Source: Hamiltosporidium tvaerminnensis
Lineage: Eukaryota > Microsporidia > Dubosqiidae
Direction of reading: 5' to 3'
Length of the DNA: 64,000 bases
NCBI GenBank assembly: GCA_022605425.2
Contig: JAKIMF020000011.1
Location: 62,001-126,000 of the forward strand
Position numbers and translations under genes: made by a program. Positions 27,001 through 39,300 of this stretch are shown here, in pieces (the stretch's first letter is position 1; each line of letters starts with the position of its first letter). A model generated the notes under the pieces. That model did not search any database. It worked only from the letters and a program-made list of their open reading frames with translations, and was not told where the DNA came from.

Positions 27001-28740
27001 TTCTTTTATTTAAGTTTAAATACAAATTTATTATACTTTATTGGTATCTTCTGATAAATTGGATTTCATTCAACAATTTCAAGACAAGTTTGAATATATA
27101 AGAATTTGATTCTTAGAAATTAAGGTACATATGAAAAATTATATAAAAATATTTTGGATAAGTAAAAAACTACATTTAAAGTCATAAATGGTTTTTACCA
27201 ATATTTTGATAGATATAATAATTCTTTGAGAAGTTTTCTTATCTTCTTTCATGTTAAAAATTTATGATTTTAAGTCCATCATAATAGAATCCTTAGATGG
27301 ATTTTTTAATTTTTAAATATTTTAAAATATATAGACCTATAATTCTAGAAAATGGATTTTTCTATTGAGATATTGGATTTTTTCTTGTGCAGTAAAAATA
27401 GAAAAAAAATAAAATTTTCTTCTACATAAAGAACTGATGATTATTGAAAATTTTAAAGTTGAAAGGTCAAATAAAATTAAAATAAATGTTTAATTCTTAG
27501 ATAATATTGAAATTTCAATAGAATCATTTAATGGCATTGAGTTATATTGTTAAAAGGTAATAAATCACATATCAGGCTATAGTATGTTTATGAACCAAAG
27601 CTAAAAATTTGAACATAGGCCCAATTGCTCGTATATTTTACCTTTTATATGAATCCATGTTTTATGAGGTTAAGACATATTTATTATTACTGATCTGATA
27701 AAAATTTAACTATCATTTTGTACCATAATTCAAAAAATAACTTTTTTTGTTGAGAATAAAATTAAAATTAATAAAAAAAACAAATCCTTAATGGTATTGT
27801 GCCTTAAAAAGGTCAAACTGGGATTTGAAAAAAAAAATAAAAAGTCTTCTTATATAAAATACAAGTCTTATATATGTCGATGAAAAAAAATCAACCACCC
27901 TATATCTTTCAACCGAATTCTTATAGAACACTTCTATTTACAAAAATAAATTAAAATTTTCCATTATAACAATACCATCTTCATTTTTTTAGAATTTCGT
28001 CGTTATAAAAATTTCTCTTCTTTTTCTGGTTTAAAAACGTTCATATTGTAATTAATTTTAAATAAGTTTATAACTATACAATTGTACGTATTGTATTATT
28101 TTCTTGAAACACCTCAAGAATGCTAAAAAGTAATTTTAAACATCCTGATTTCCAATATATGTATAGCATATATCAATAATCTTAACTTTATAAACGAATT
28201 TTCTGAAATTTTAAGTTCGACATAATTTTATGATATTTTTTGTTTTAAATTTGATTGCATCTAAAATACCAGAAAATTCGTTTATAAAGTTAAGATTATT
28301 GATATATGCTATACATATATTGGAAAGTAGATGAAGTTATCCCAACTTAGCTCTTAATTATAAAAGCAACAAAGCATTGAAATATTGTATGCTTCTTTTT
28401 GTTTGGACTTGAACATAAAACGTTTTAAGATGAACAAATTTCGTTACAATACAAAGCTTATCACAATTTGAATGAGCGAAAATCGAGTAATCTTTTGATT
28501 GGATCAGCATTATGTACCATAAACTATTTTGTTTTCTTTGATTCTTCCAAATAAAAAAATAATTCGCTTCAGTATAGAGTGGAAAATATATTTCATATTG
28601 AGGAATTTAATAAAAATATAAATTTAAATTTTTTTAATCTAAATGTAATTATTGGATTTAATTAAAGGGCAACAAGTTTCAGTTAAATTAATTTTTATAT
28701 ATTTGTCTATTCCATGGAAAAGTGTAATATAAAAATTTTA
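21050..28740. repeat. F block, copy 2
   Basis: This is the middle copy of the three F blocks and is closest to copy 3. Shared segments with copy 3 include 'aagaatttgag-a-atataaacttctattaaatt' (21247; 55951), 'aataacaaaaagaaaaa' variants (21391; 56093), 'cattaactctag-ctg-tttta' (23262; 57922), 'gcgagtcagt' (23379; 58038) and 'tgttgtattacc' (24258; 58913). The match fades after about 28.7 kb, so copy 2 lacks the final 1.5 kb kept by copies 1 and 3; a unique stretch and then the G satellite follow. It contains the perfect palindrome at 28149-28326. No long open frame is present on either strand. Confidence 0.7.
28149..28326. repeat. Perfect 57-base inverted repeat (64-base spacer)
   Basis: The left arm 28149-28205 begins tttccaatatatgtatagca. 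The right arm 28270-28326 is its exact reverse complement with no mismatch over 57 bases. Pairing stops at the bases just outside and just inside the arms. The spacer, 28206-28269, is T-rich and shared with the equivalents in F1 and F3. A single strand could fold into a very stable hairpin, and duplex DNA could extrude a cruciform. In a repeat family at about 70% identity, a perfect arm pair must be recent or maintained. It encodes nothing visible; a MITE is less likely because it lies at the same site in all three F copies. Confidence 0.95.
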
Positions 28741-29930
28741 AAAAATATAGCTTTTTTTAAATTTTATAAAAGATATTCAATGTTGCTAAGAATATCTTTA
28801 AAAACAAATATTTGTTTTGATCAAAGAAAAAATTGCAATTTAGTGATCCTTTATAGGTTTCCGATGATAAATTAGTTCAAAGTTTAATAAATATTTTTTT
28901 CAAAAAGCAGTTCACCTAAGCGTATGTTTTATTGGTTGTTTCCTATCATTGTGACTCAATACAGTCATGAAATATAAGAGGATCAAAATTCTATTAATAT
29001 GTTTGTGTACCCTCAGTTCTTTATTAAAATTATTTAATAGGATTTCTATTCATGTTCTTACCTTTTTTTATATGTTTTTGAGGTCACTCATAATGTTTAT
29101 TTCTATATTAATTTAATTATAGATTTCTAGGTCATTAATTATTGGTATTGATTAAAATCTTAGAAAACTTATATTTTATCAGAACAATTTAGGAACAATA
29201 TATATTTTATGTCTTTTTTTGCAGAAAACGTTTTTATATTTTAGTCATGTTGGAAAAATAGGATAAAGATAGGATTCTATCTAGTTTACGGCAACGTAGA
29301 TAAAGCAAATAATAGAAATTTAATTTAATAGATATAATTGTGACTCTTGCTGTTCCATGAAGATCTTATTTATACAATTTGATTTAATATAAGCCTGAAC
29401 CATAACCTTTTATCTCTTTTATATATTTTCTTCTAACTATTTTACTCCGGAATTTTCCTTCTAAATCCTACTAATCATTAATGTGAATTTTCGAATTTTC
29501 TTCTGGAGTTCTGGCTGTATTTTTTGTTGTTTTTATATTTTTAATACCATCTTCATTGTTGCTGGCTCGTTTTTATCGCGGTTTGTTCTCCTTGCATCTG
29601 GCTCTCTTGGTAACACATATTGCCGCACTTTCATGGCTCTCTTTGGCATTTTGTATCGAATCAAGTCTTCTTCGTTCGATCAAAAAATACTTTTTGGACT
29701 CTCTTCTCAAGTAATATCGTTTGAACCTATGCTTTTATATTATAGAGTATTCCCAGTGTTTTTAAGCATGAATTATGGTATTTCGTCACAATAATATCCC
29801 AGGTCATCACATAAGCGATAATATTAAAACAACATCTGTAAATGTGTTATAGAATTAATATTTTGTTATTTTTTACTTTGAATAAAATTTGATATTGTTT
29901 TTTTGTATTTTTTTGTTAGCTTATTTTTTT
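28740..29930. other. Unassigned region between F2 and satellite G
   Basis: No gene is supported. Most of it is ordinary A+T-rich sequence. The part 29440-29800 stands out by a higher G+C content and holds the longest open frame of the window (described separately). Confidence 0.4.
29483..29794 (+). other. Longest open frame in the window, 103 codons, doubtful
   Basis: The frame starts at ATG 29483 and stops with TAA. The predicted product is hydrophobic and aromatic (many Phe, Ile, Leu, Ser), begins MNFRIFFWSSGCIFCCFYIF, and would carry one or two membrane segments in residues 1-45. I recognise no family or motif. The surrounding 360 bases are less A+T-rich than their flanks, which alone lengthens open frames. 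No second copy was found elsewhere in the window, so the conservation test used for other frames does not apply. It could be an exon or gene fragment, but I consider chance more likely. Confidence 0.15.
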
Positions 29931-32900
29931 TTAATTTTGTTTAATATGTTTTATATATAGTAATTGAAACACTTTGAGAATTATAAATAACTTTAACACC
30001 AAAGATAAATATTTAATACTTAAAAATTGTTGCAAATAAATCAGATAGGTTTTTAAAAATATTACATGCCCTTTTATAATTTAATATAGCTATGTTTTTT
30101 CTGGGTTCTAGAACCTAATTTTCTACGTTTTTACTCGATAATTTGCTGTATACCGTTATGAAGCTATAAAAAAAATTTAAAAAAATACTTTCGATTAAAT
30201 ACTTAAGAATTTATTAAAATAATTTGAATCTGTTATAAATAATTAAATAAGATTGTTTATAATAGAATTTATTCATGTTTATGCGGATTTTTATTACCTA
30301 ATTTTTTTTAAATTTGTTCGTATATTTTTCTCTAGAAGTATGAAATATTCAGAAAATTTATATAAAAATAAGCAAAATAAATAAAACATCAAATGATTAA
30401 AAATCACCTAAAATGCTTGAGCTATCTTAAAGTAACTCAAAAAGCTATTTTAATATGAAATTATGTAACATTAAATCTAAGTTTTTTTAACTTATTTTTA
30501 GTAATTTTTTTCGATTTAATTTCTAAATTGTTGTTATGACAAGTTGAAATGATGAAAATTCAAGGAAAAAAAAGAAAGTTTTAATGATAAAAATTCTCTG
30601 AAAATTATACGAATTTCTTATATTAATCCAATTTAATTATATTTTTTAAAGGTTTGGGAATTTTATAGAAAATTTCATTGTAATTTTCAATATTTTTTTA
30701 GATATTATTTTCTATATACTGTATGAAACGATTCAAAATTAGAAAAAAAAATGCTGAAAAAACATTGTTTATAATCTCTAAGAACACATAGGAATGTAAC
30801 AAATGCTCTTAAGACATCCTTAATGTTATGTTAGGTCAAATTTTTTTAGATTGAATGAAAATTTTTTTACATAATTTTTTAAAGTCATTTGGTATATTTA
30901 CTATATACTGTATGGAACGATTCGAAAATTATTTCAAAAATAAATTCTAAAAAATATGTTATTCAATAAAAATTCTTTAAAATACTATTAGTCGTAGGTT
31001 ATTAGCGTAATATATTTATTCTTAGAAATTATATTTCGTTTGATCTATATTTTTGAAATTTTTTAAAATTCTTAGATAAGGTTTAGTATAGTTGTATTAA
31101 CAATTGTAAATTTCTAAAAAGAAACTAGAAAGAAATATATAATTTATTACAAAAAGAATGGCTAAAATATCAAATATATACTTATAAAGATCCGATTGAG
31201 ATCATAAAAAAATTGGTCAGTTTTTGGTCAGTTTTTTGATTTACTTAATCAGTTTTCGACATTCGTACATCGATTTAAAAAAATTAAAAACGTTTTTATA
31301 AAAAACAAACGCTTAAATGCATAGGAATAAATATAAACACATCAAATGCTAATTAAATAAACTTACTGTAGTATTTACTAAAAAAATTTAGCAGTTTTTC
31401 TTATAAATTTTTATTGGTTATTTTTGCAAATTGGCTTGATATATCATTTATATGTGTATGAAGAAATCCAAGAATTATGAATCAATCGAGTGGCACAAAT
31501 ACAAGACAAAATAATTTATAACGCACCAAATCTAAAAAAAAAATGCGTCTGTTTGCATAAGATAGCTTTTTATGATAAACTAAGTCATTTTGTGTGTTTA
31601 TTTCAATAATAAATCTTTTTAGAATCTTTAAGCATATTAACTATAATTTATGTCTAGATTTGAAAATTAAAAAAAACATCAACGAGAAAATATATATTCA
31701 ATGCACAAATTGTAAGAATCTATCTAAAAGTCCTACAATAACTAAATGATTTCTTCTGAGTAAACTCCGAAGTTCTGAAAGTAATCTCTAAATTAATTTC
31801 TCGAATTTGTCAAACATATATGGCGTATAATGTATGAAGCAATTTAAAAAAGAAGGTGAAAATCTTCTTGAAAGAATAGTCAGCTTTAACTTGGTAAAAA
31901 TATCGCAAAAATTAAATTTCAGTATAGTATAACTGAATATTTTTCTTGTAATTTAAATTTATAGTATAAGTTTCTTTTAAATACGAAGGAATTAATTTTT
32001 TTGATTTTTTTGATTTGTTTTATGTAAGTCGTTTGAATGATATGAAAATTTGAAAAAAATATAATTAAAAAAATACATGTATTGTTTGATAAAAATTCAT
32101 ATGAATGCATCAGATGTTTGGTAAATGATTTTAATAATAGTTAAAAATAAATCTGGTCATTTGTATTAACTTTTTTTATTGCTTGATTTTTTTTTATTTT
32201 GTTTAATAGAGTTACATATGTCAGTATTGAAGATTGGAAAATTTCAAAAAAATCATTGTAAAAAAGAAATACTATTTAAGGCTTAGAAATTATTAAAAAT
32301 ACTACGATTATGTTTAAAAAAATATGACTGTTATGCTCGTAATGAAATTTGGTGGTGTAAATTCAAATCTTCTTTACATAATTTTTTTTATTTTTTTCGT
32401 TATATATTTATTTGTATATAGTATTTAAAACGAATATAGAATTATCAAAAACATAGAAGATGTATAATATTTTTAAATAGTCAAAAAACACAAAAATTAC
32501 AAGAAATTATCTTATAAAGAATCAATGATTGTGTTTTTAAAAAAAATGTTTTCTATTTTTAAGAACATTTTTTCATAAATTTTTGAAATTTTGTAGAACC
32601 TATTCTGTATATAGTGTATAAGCTATTGTAAATTTTTTAAAAAAACGTTAAAATATAACTTTTTTAATACCCGAAAATCACTTTGAACATAATAAATAAT
32701 TGTTCAATAATTAAATAATTGTACGTTAAAAAAAATTTATATGTGCTTGTTATATTTCTGTGATCTAAAATTTTCGAATTTGTCGATTTATTTATGATGA
32801 TCGTTTTGAAGATTCTAAAATATAAAAAAAACAACTAAGATTATATGCATGAAAATTCCTGGAAAATGTACAGAAATGTTATAAATATCAATTATGGTTT

Positions 32901-32960
32901 CTTTTGATTAAATCAGCCATTTTTACTTTAAATTGTAAAACTTGTTTTATTTTTTTAATT
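29930..32960. repeat. G satellite: about 16 diverged monomers of about 189 bases
   Basis: A degenerate motif of the form tata-tactgtatgaaacgatt followed by caaaatta and an A-run recurs near 29955, 30142, 30338, 30536, 30715, 30901, 31084, 31260, 31449, 31639, 31823, 32022, 32210, 32415, 32608 and 32795. The intervals run from 176 to 205 with a mean close to 189. The best preserved neighbours are those at 30715 (tatatactgtatgaaacgat) and 30901 (tatatactgtatggaacgat). Each monomer then carries A-rich words such as 'aaaaattc' followed by a T-rich run before the next motif. Monomers are strongly diverged, so the array is old. The length is in the range of nucleosome-phased satellites. The array separates F2 from BC3. 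Confidence 0.7.
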
Positions 32961-32999
32961 TTATTCATATTTTTTACTTTTTAAGTTTTTTTAAGTGTA

Positions 33000-35400
33000 A
33001 TACTTTATTTAAATTATTTTACTTCTTTTTACTACATTTATAATTTCTACTTATATTTAGATTGATTCATTTAAATTGATTTTACTGAACCTTTATCTAC
33101 TTTTTGAATTCGTTCACGTTTTTTGCTTACTCCTTTTGTTATTGATTTACTAAGTAAATTGGTCACCTATACAATTAGTTTTTCTACTTATGAAACAAGT
33201 CTAGTTATTTTAATCTTAAAGTTATAGAATAAAGAACCATTTTATTTTCTAATAATCTATAATTTTATCTTGTTTTCCTTAAACGCTTTTATTTTATAGT
33301 CATTTATCTTATAATTCATTCAATCATAACAATATGTTACATTGTAATATATACTTAAGTATTTTCTCGATTTATATGATTTTAATGGGTTAACCTTAAA
33401 AAGCTTAAAAAATTTACTTAAATTGGAAGTTTTTGAGTGTAAGGTATTGAATGTTTTTTTGTGTTTTTAGAATATTTGGAATATTAAAACCTTATATCAG
33501 TATCTTAAAATAAGATTTTCTTATCTTGGTCATAATACGTTGTGTTCAGTCTAAATATGGCCGTATTAAATTATGTGAAATTCTTCGGAAAAGCTCTCAG
33601 TATATTGTTACCAACATTAATCATATATGGGATTTATAGATAACTTTCGATTTCTATATAACTTGATATCATCATCCTTTCCTTAAATTGAGTAAAATAC
33701 CAGTCATCTATTATAAATGTATTGTTTATGTTACTTAAAAAAACATAAATATATGCGAAAGAAAGATGTATATTTGAAAAGGTATTTTTATCATGTATTG
33801 AACTTTTCAATGAATTAATGAGAAAAGTATACTTATTCCTTTCTTGAAATGGATTATATTTTTATAGATTTATAAGACATTAATTTATTATTCATATGTA
33901 ATAAAATCCATAGGCAGTAGATTTTAATATTTAATTTGTCTCATTATATCCATATAAATAAATATTTCATTTCATAATATATAGCCAGAGTGAACCAAAT
34001 TGAATTTTTATAGAATAAATGTATTAAATGTTTTAATTTTATAAAGTCTTTTTATTAAATCTATATACCATCTTAGTGCTAAGATCGAAAGTATTGAATA
34101 AAAATAAATAGTATATTTAGAAAACCCTCTTGAAGTTATAACCTTATTTTATTTATATTACTTTCTATAAAAACTACATTTCAATAACTGTTTATGTATT
34201 AATTATTTGTTAATTTCAATGCCCTTGATTTATCTACCTAGGTTAATGACGATTGCTATAAATTTTTTTTAAATGGTATGTATATCTACATTATTTTGGT
34301 TTTCTAAGATTTTTCACTTTGTTTGAGGCAATACGAAGTAAAATAATTTGAATAATATTTTAATTATGGTATAAAGACAGAATAAATATTTAATCTATAT
34401 AGCTCAGTAAAAGGCATCTTAATATATCATAATTTATAATATATATTTTGACAATTAATATAAATCTCGAGCAAATCTTCAAAAAATAAAGAAATGCATA
34501 TATTGGTGTAGAATATAAGAAATGATTACACTTTGATATCTAAATATATTTATAGGTGGATATTAAGGTAGAAATTTTAAAAAATACTCTTATAATTTAA
34601 TGAAACAAGTATTTGCAACTCTTCCAATAAAATTTCTATGCTAGTATCTTTTGATTTATAGATTATCATATAGAACTTATATCTGTCTAATAAAAATAAA
34701 AAAAGAAAGACAAATGGTTATAAAAAATTCAATAAAGTGTGAATAGGGTTATAGGTTAAGGCATCAGCTACGAGTGAGTTAAGACCATCTTAGTATGAAA
34801 CTTCTGATTCTTCCTTATATAAATAAAGATTAAATCTATAGTAAAGCAATATAAACAAAAGTCACGATCAACATATACATTTACTGAAAAAATCGCAACT
34901 GAATATATTTTTATATTACACAACATAGGCTAATTTGTATTATAAAAGTACATATGTAAGAATATTTGCATGTGTCGATACTTGGTTCAAAGGGTAGTGT
35001 CAAAAAACTCATCCGATCTTTGTTAAAGTCTGATTTAACTTAATAAGTGAATGATTTGACTTAGAATATATTGGTAAATACCTATACCAATATCATTAAC
35101 TTAGATTACGATAACTCCAAGGAAAATAGCCCAATTAAGGGATACAATCGCCTATTTTAAAGAACTCGGTGTGAAGATGTATATCATGAAGAAAAAAAGG
35201 TAAAATATCGTGTTGTGGTTTATAGGTCAAACTATTAAAAACTAAAAACCTTTATTTCTTCTAATAAAAAAACCTTGTTCTTTTTAATTATCCTGACCTG
35301 TTTTGTATAAACGTATAAAAAAACTTTTTGTCAATTGTGATACATGAGCGAGATTTAGGCTCTATCATAGACTTGTGTTCTTTTTATATAATGTGATTCC
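33000..35400. repeat. BC module, copy 3
   Basis: This is the third direct copy of BC. It contains the core at 33500-33570, a degraded 'attgagtaaaatacc' equivalent (33689) and the C part with 'gttcaaagggtagtgtc' (34985) matching 'gttcaaagtgtagtcacc' (13530), 'aactcatccgatctt' (35009) and 'tgatacatgagcgaga' (35339) matching 'tgatatatgagtgaag' (13880). The near-identical stretch 34797-34834 ties it to copy 1. After 35.40 kb the order departs from copy 1: a pyrimidine-rich tract and about 9 kb of other DNA come before D2. Confidence 0.7.
33500..33570. other. Conserved BC core, copy 3
   Basis: This is the most divergent of the four cores at its left end but keeps 'atcttggtcataatacgttg' and 'ctaaatatggccgtattaaa', the latter identical to copy 1 over 20 bases. 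Confidence 0.58.
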
Positions 35401-36310
35401 ATATCTTTTTTTCAGATTCCCTCTACAATTATCCATATTCTTTTCTATAATTTGTAACCCTAATCATCTATATATACCTTTCTTAGATATCAGCCTAGTT
35501 ATATTCTTACCTCCCGCCTTATATTAAATCTTTCTCTTCCACATAAAATTATTCCTCCTCTCATAGAACCAACATTTATATACCCTTTACTAAAAGTATT
35601 TTCCTTACCTTCTAACCACATTCTATACCTTACATTACCATGATAATTCTTATTATCTGCTTATAACCCCGTTTTTATATACTTGATTAGCCATTAAAGA
35701 CAACCCTAGCCTTACCTCTCCCACACCTCTTCCCTATATAATTCGTAACTCTTTGTCCTTTTTTCTCTACTATTATTCCTACCATAAAATTAACATTTAT
35801 TTCCAATAACTTTTTTCCTAAACAAATCCTACTAGTTTACGGTTTGAAAGCAATTCTATATTTTACAAGACTTTTTAATACTCATCTCTTTATCTTCATT
35901 CATACTGAGTGCCTTTTCAAATATATCCTGGATTTGCCTAGAATTCAACAAACCTTATTCCCTATCATTTCCTTACCCATACTTTTTTACTTGTTCTATT
36001 TCTTAATTCGTTATCATACTTTACCTTTCCTTTCTCTATCTTTTCACTCTACATTTTTCTAATTTTTCCTATAATTTTTTTCTTTCTAAATTTCAAATAA
36101 CCATATATTTATAGAATTCTAATTTTATTCGTTACATATTTCAACTTACTTTATTCCCAGGTATTCTATCTACCTTTCTCCTTATTTTTCTTCAATCTTT
36201 ACACTACCTCTATATTTTCATCCGCTAACTATTATCAACTCCGATGCCTTTGCTGTCTTTAATTTTATTTTTACTCTTACTTCTGATTCTGGAAAAAGTT
36301 ATTGTCAAAT
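35395..36310. repeat. Pyrimidine-rich tract (plus strand)
   Basis: The plus strand is dominated by T and C in words such as ccttac, ttcctac, tcttttct and accttcta, with few G, giving a strong purine/pyrimidine skew over about 900 bases that weakens towards 37.4 kb. It resembles tracts E1 and E2 in composition but carries few ccctaa words, and I cannot establish a common unit. The 72-codon frame at 35844-36062 is a by-product of this composition. It lies at the point where the BC3 arrangement departs from BC1-D1. Confidence 0.5.
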
Positions 36311-39300
36311 AAATTTTAAACGCAGTAAGTAAAATTCTGCTATTTAATTTTTATGCTTTTGGTGGGTTTATCCTTCTTCTTACTAGTACTTATAGTTGTT
36401 TAAAATTATGTTTGATATTTCTTTTTTACTTTCTCCTTATTTTTTCCGCTCTTTTCTTTATTCTACTTTTACTAAAGTAAAGTTTTAATATTTCCCCCTC
36501 ATTAAAATTTCTTAGGATTTTACTCTATTTTTTATTTCTTACCCCTGTATATATTGTTTTCCTTAAATATAAATTGATATACGTTCCTTGATATAAATTC
36601 TTTTTATGGGTTGTCGATAAAATTTCTTGCATTCCTTGAAGATAAATTTAAAAGAAATACTGGCTACATCTCTTATTTTTGTATAAATCATCATATTTTC
36701 CTATATAATTAGCTGATTCCTTTTTCTATGTCAAACATTGCAGTATCTTACTAATTACTTTTCTGAAGATACTCCTACAAATGAAGCTGCTTTTTCGCAT
36801 TTTTCTGAAATATTTTAAACCCCAATTCAATCTTATCAAATGCGGTATTTTTCATACTATTTTATCTCTCATAGTTTCTAAAAATAGCTATAATTCTTAT
36901 AATCTATAACTACATTTTCAAATATATTAAAACCACCTTTTCTTACTGTTATTTTTATATTCCGTTATATCTTTTTTCTTTTTAAATTTTTACATGTAAA
37001 AAGAAATTTGTCACTTTATTTTTCTTACTATTTTCCTATTTTATACGCAGTATATTATTTACATTTTTTTTTCAAGCCTATAATTTTATTTTTTTAAATA
37101 TTTGGTATTTTTCGCAAACTTATATTTTGCTTACTTTTCTTAAGTCTGTACGTATGTTTTCTAATTCTGCTGACATATTCACCTTTTTAGTCATATTTAT
37201 ATTAGTTACACTGTTTTTTGTAAAGATTTAGATTTTTATTATTTTTTTTGGTTTATATATTAGAAACTTTAATTTCATTTTGAAATCACTAATATTTCAG
37301 TGAAATTTCTGCCCTGTTTTTTCTTCTTAAAGCACCGTTTCCTTTTTTTCATATTACATTACAAAGTCTTCTATTTTCTCCGAAACACATTTTCTAGCTC
37401 CGATCATTACTTTTTGTATTTATCTGTATAGAATTTGATTTCACTAAATTTGAACAAAAAACATTTAAATTCGTGTAATACATACTTTACTTTTTCTCGT
37501 AATTAAGGAATAATATAAATTAAATAAATTAATTTTAACACATAAGAACAATGTTAGAGTATAGCAGGTGAAGATATTTATTACTTCTCCTATTACACAT
37601 TAATAATTTTTTTTACCATTGATATTTATACCCTAGTAATTCTATGCAAAGCTATATGATAAAATGTAGTAGTGTGTAGACTAATACGAAAACAGAAATA
37701 TCAATCTAACCCTTTTAATGAAAAGATTCTTAATGCGTGTATTTGTTTAAAAATTAATGAATTTTTTATAACGATTAGTTTCTAAAAAAATAAATTGATT
37801 TAAATTAATGATACTGAAAAAATATATAAGAATACTGTGAGAATTCGAAATTTTCTAGATGGATTTTGTGACAAAACTTACTATTTTAACTGAATCTCAT
37901 TACAAATTTTAGAATAATTATTATTTGTTTCAGATTTTTAATGGCGTAAGATATTTCAGTATAACTTGGGTTAATTATCATGCGTAAACTACTTCCATGT
38001 GGTTGTTATAAGAAATAACTGGAAACCAAAGTATGAACTCATTAAAGTCCTCTTTGAATATTCTTAATCTATTATTTTTTTTATTTTATTAGTAATATTG
38101 TAGTAAAACAATGAATTTTGTTTTTTAATTATTAAACTGAAGATTCTTTAATAAAGCAAAAATATTTTATTTTTTTCAAATATGTCAACTACAAAAAAAT
38201 TAAAATATTTGTGTTTTGAATAAAATAATTTATTAAATTATCTAAAATTTTTAGTATTAAAGCGTTATTTTAAATTATTTTTTATCTGTTGAAATTATTT
38301 TACATTTCTTTTAAAGATTTTTTTTATTTTTTTTTAATTTAATAAAATGTAATTTCAAAATTTCTAAAACCAATAACCAATATAATAGAAATATATTTCC
38401 CCCTAAAGAGTTCCTTATAAAAACAAATTTTTTAAAAATAATATTCGTATCCTAGAATTTAAAAGATTTGAAAAATAGAAGAAAGGGAATCGGCAACATA
38501 ACAGCTTAAGAATATTGTTGCTTACTTGTTATACTAGAAGATGTAAAATTCCTATTCCTACACAAATTTTAGAAAACATTTGAAATCTGAATGAGAAAAT
38601 ATGCTAGATGAATATGAAATTTTTTATTGAAAAGGCATTTGTATCATTAGAAATAGGTTGGCTTTAAATTCGAGCAAATACGAATATAATTTGTTGTGTC
38701 TATGAAGTTGAAGATTCTCTAATTTCTTTTGCATTCTATGGAAAGGCTGAAGTATGTATACGAAAACATTGCTATGCTGATTAGGATAAGAGCTGTCCGG
38801 ATTTCTTTAAACATAGATAGATATTTTTCTAAATTTCTTTGATGTTGCTGCTAATTTGTATTTTCAAGAAACAATCGCTAATGAGCGAACAGTAAGGTGT
38901 GCTAAACTGTTTATAATATGAGAAATTTGTTAAATAATTAGAAGGAATGATGCATTGAATCATTAAAATAAATTTTTATGTTATGTTATATTTTTTCTTT
39001 ATATTCTTGTTTTTCTCTATTTGTTTTTATTTTTATAACTTACATAAGGCTTTTTATTGATTATTGCAATTTGCTTTAACTTGATCTAAAGCTTGAAAAT
39101 TAAGTTCATTTGTTAATTTTTGCAATTTTCGTTCCTTTGGTTAGCAATGCAGGTCTTTTTGTTTTATAATTATAAATGAGTTTTTCTTCTTATATAGGAT
39201 ATATTTGTGGGTTTTAAAAATGAGTCCAGAGAAGATGATTTAGCAAAGTGATTTTACAAAGTCCAACTTTAAAATCTTTAAATTGCACAGATGAGTTGTT

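Noticed and set aside
28149-28326. MITE insertion as the origin of the palindrome
   Set aside because: The inverted repeat occupies the same position in all three F copies, so it predates their duplication and is not a fresh insertion in F2.
31210-31240. Directly repeated ggtcagttttt words
   Set aside because: This is a two-copy local duplication of 11-12 bases inside a satellite monomer, too small to interpret.
35844-36062. 72-codon frame with leucine and phenylalanine runs resembling a membrane protein
   Set aside because: It lies wholly in the pyrimidine-rich tract, whose T/C bias produces Phe, Leu, Ser and Pro codons and suppresses stops.
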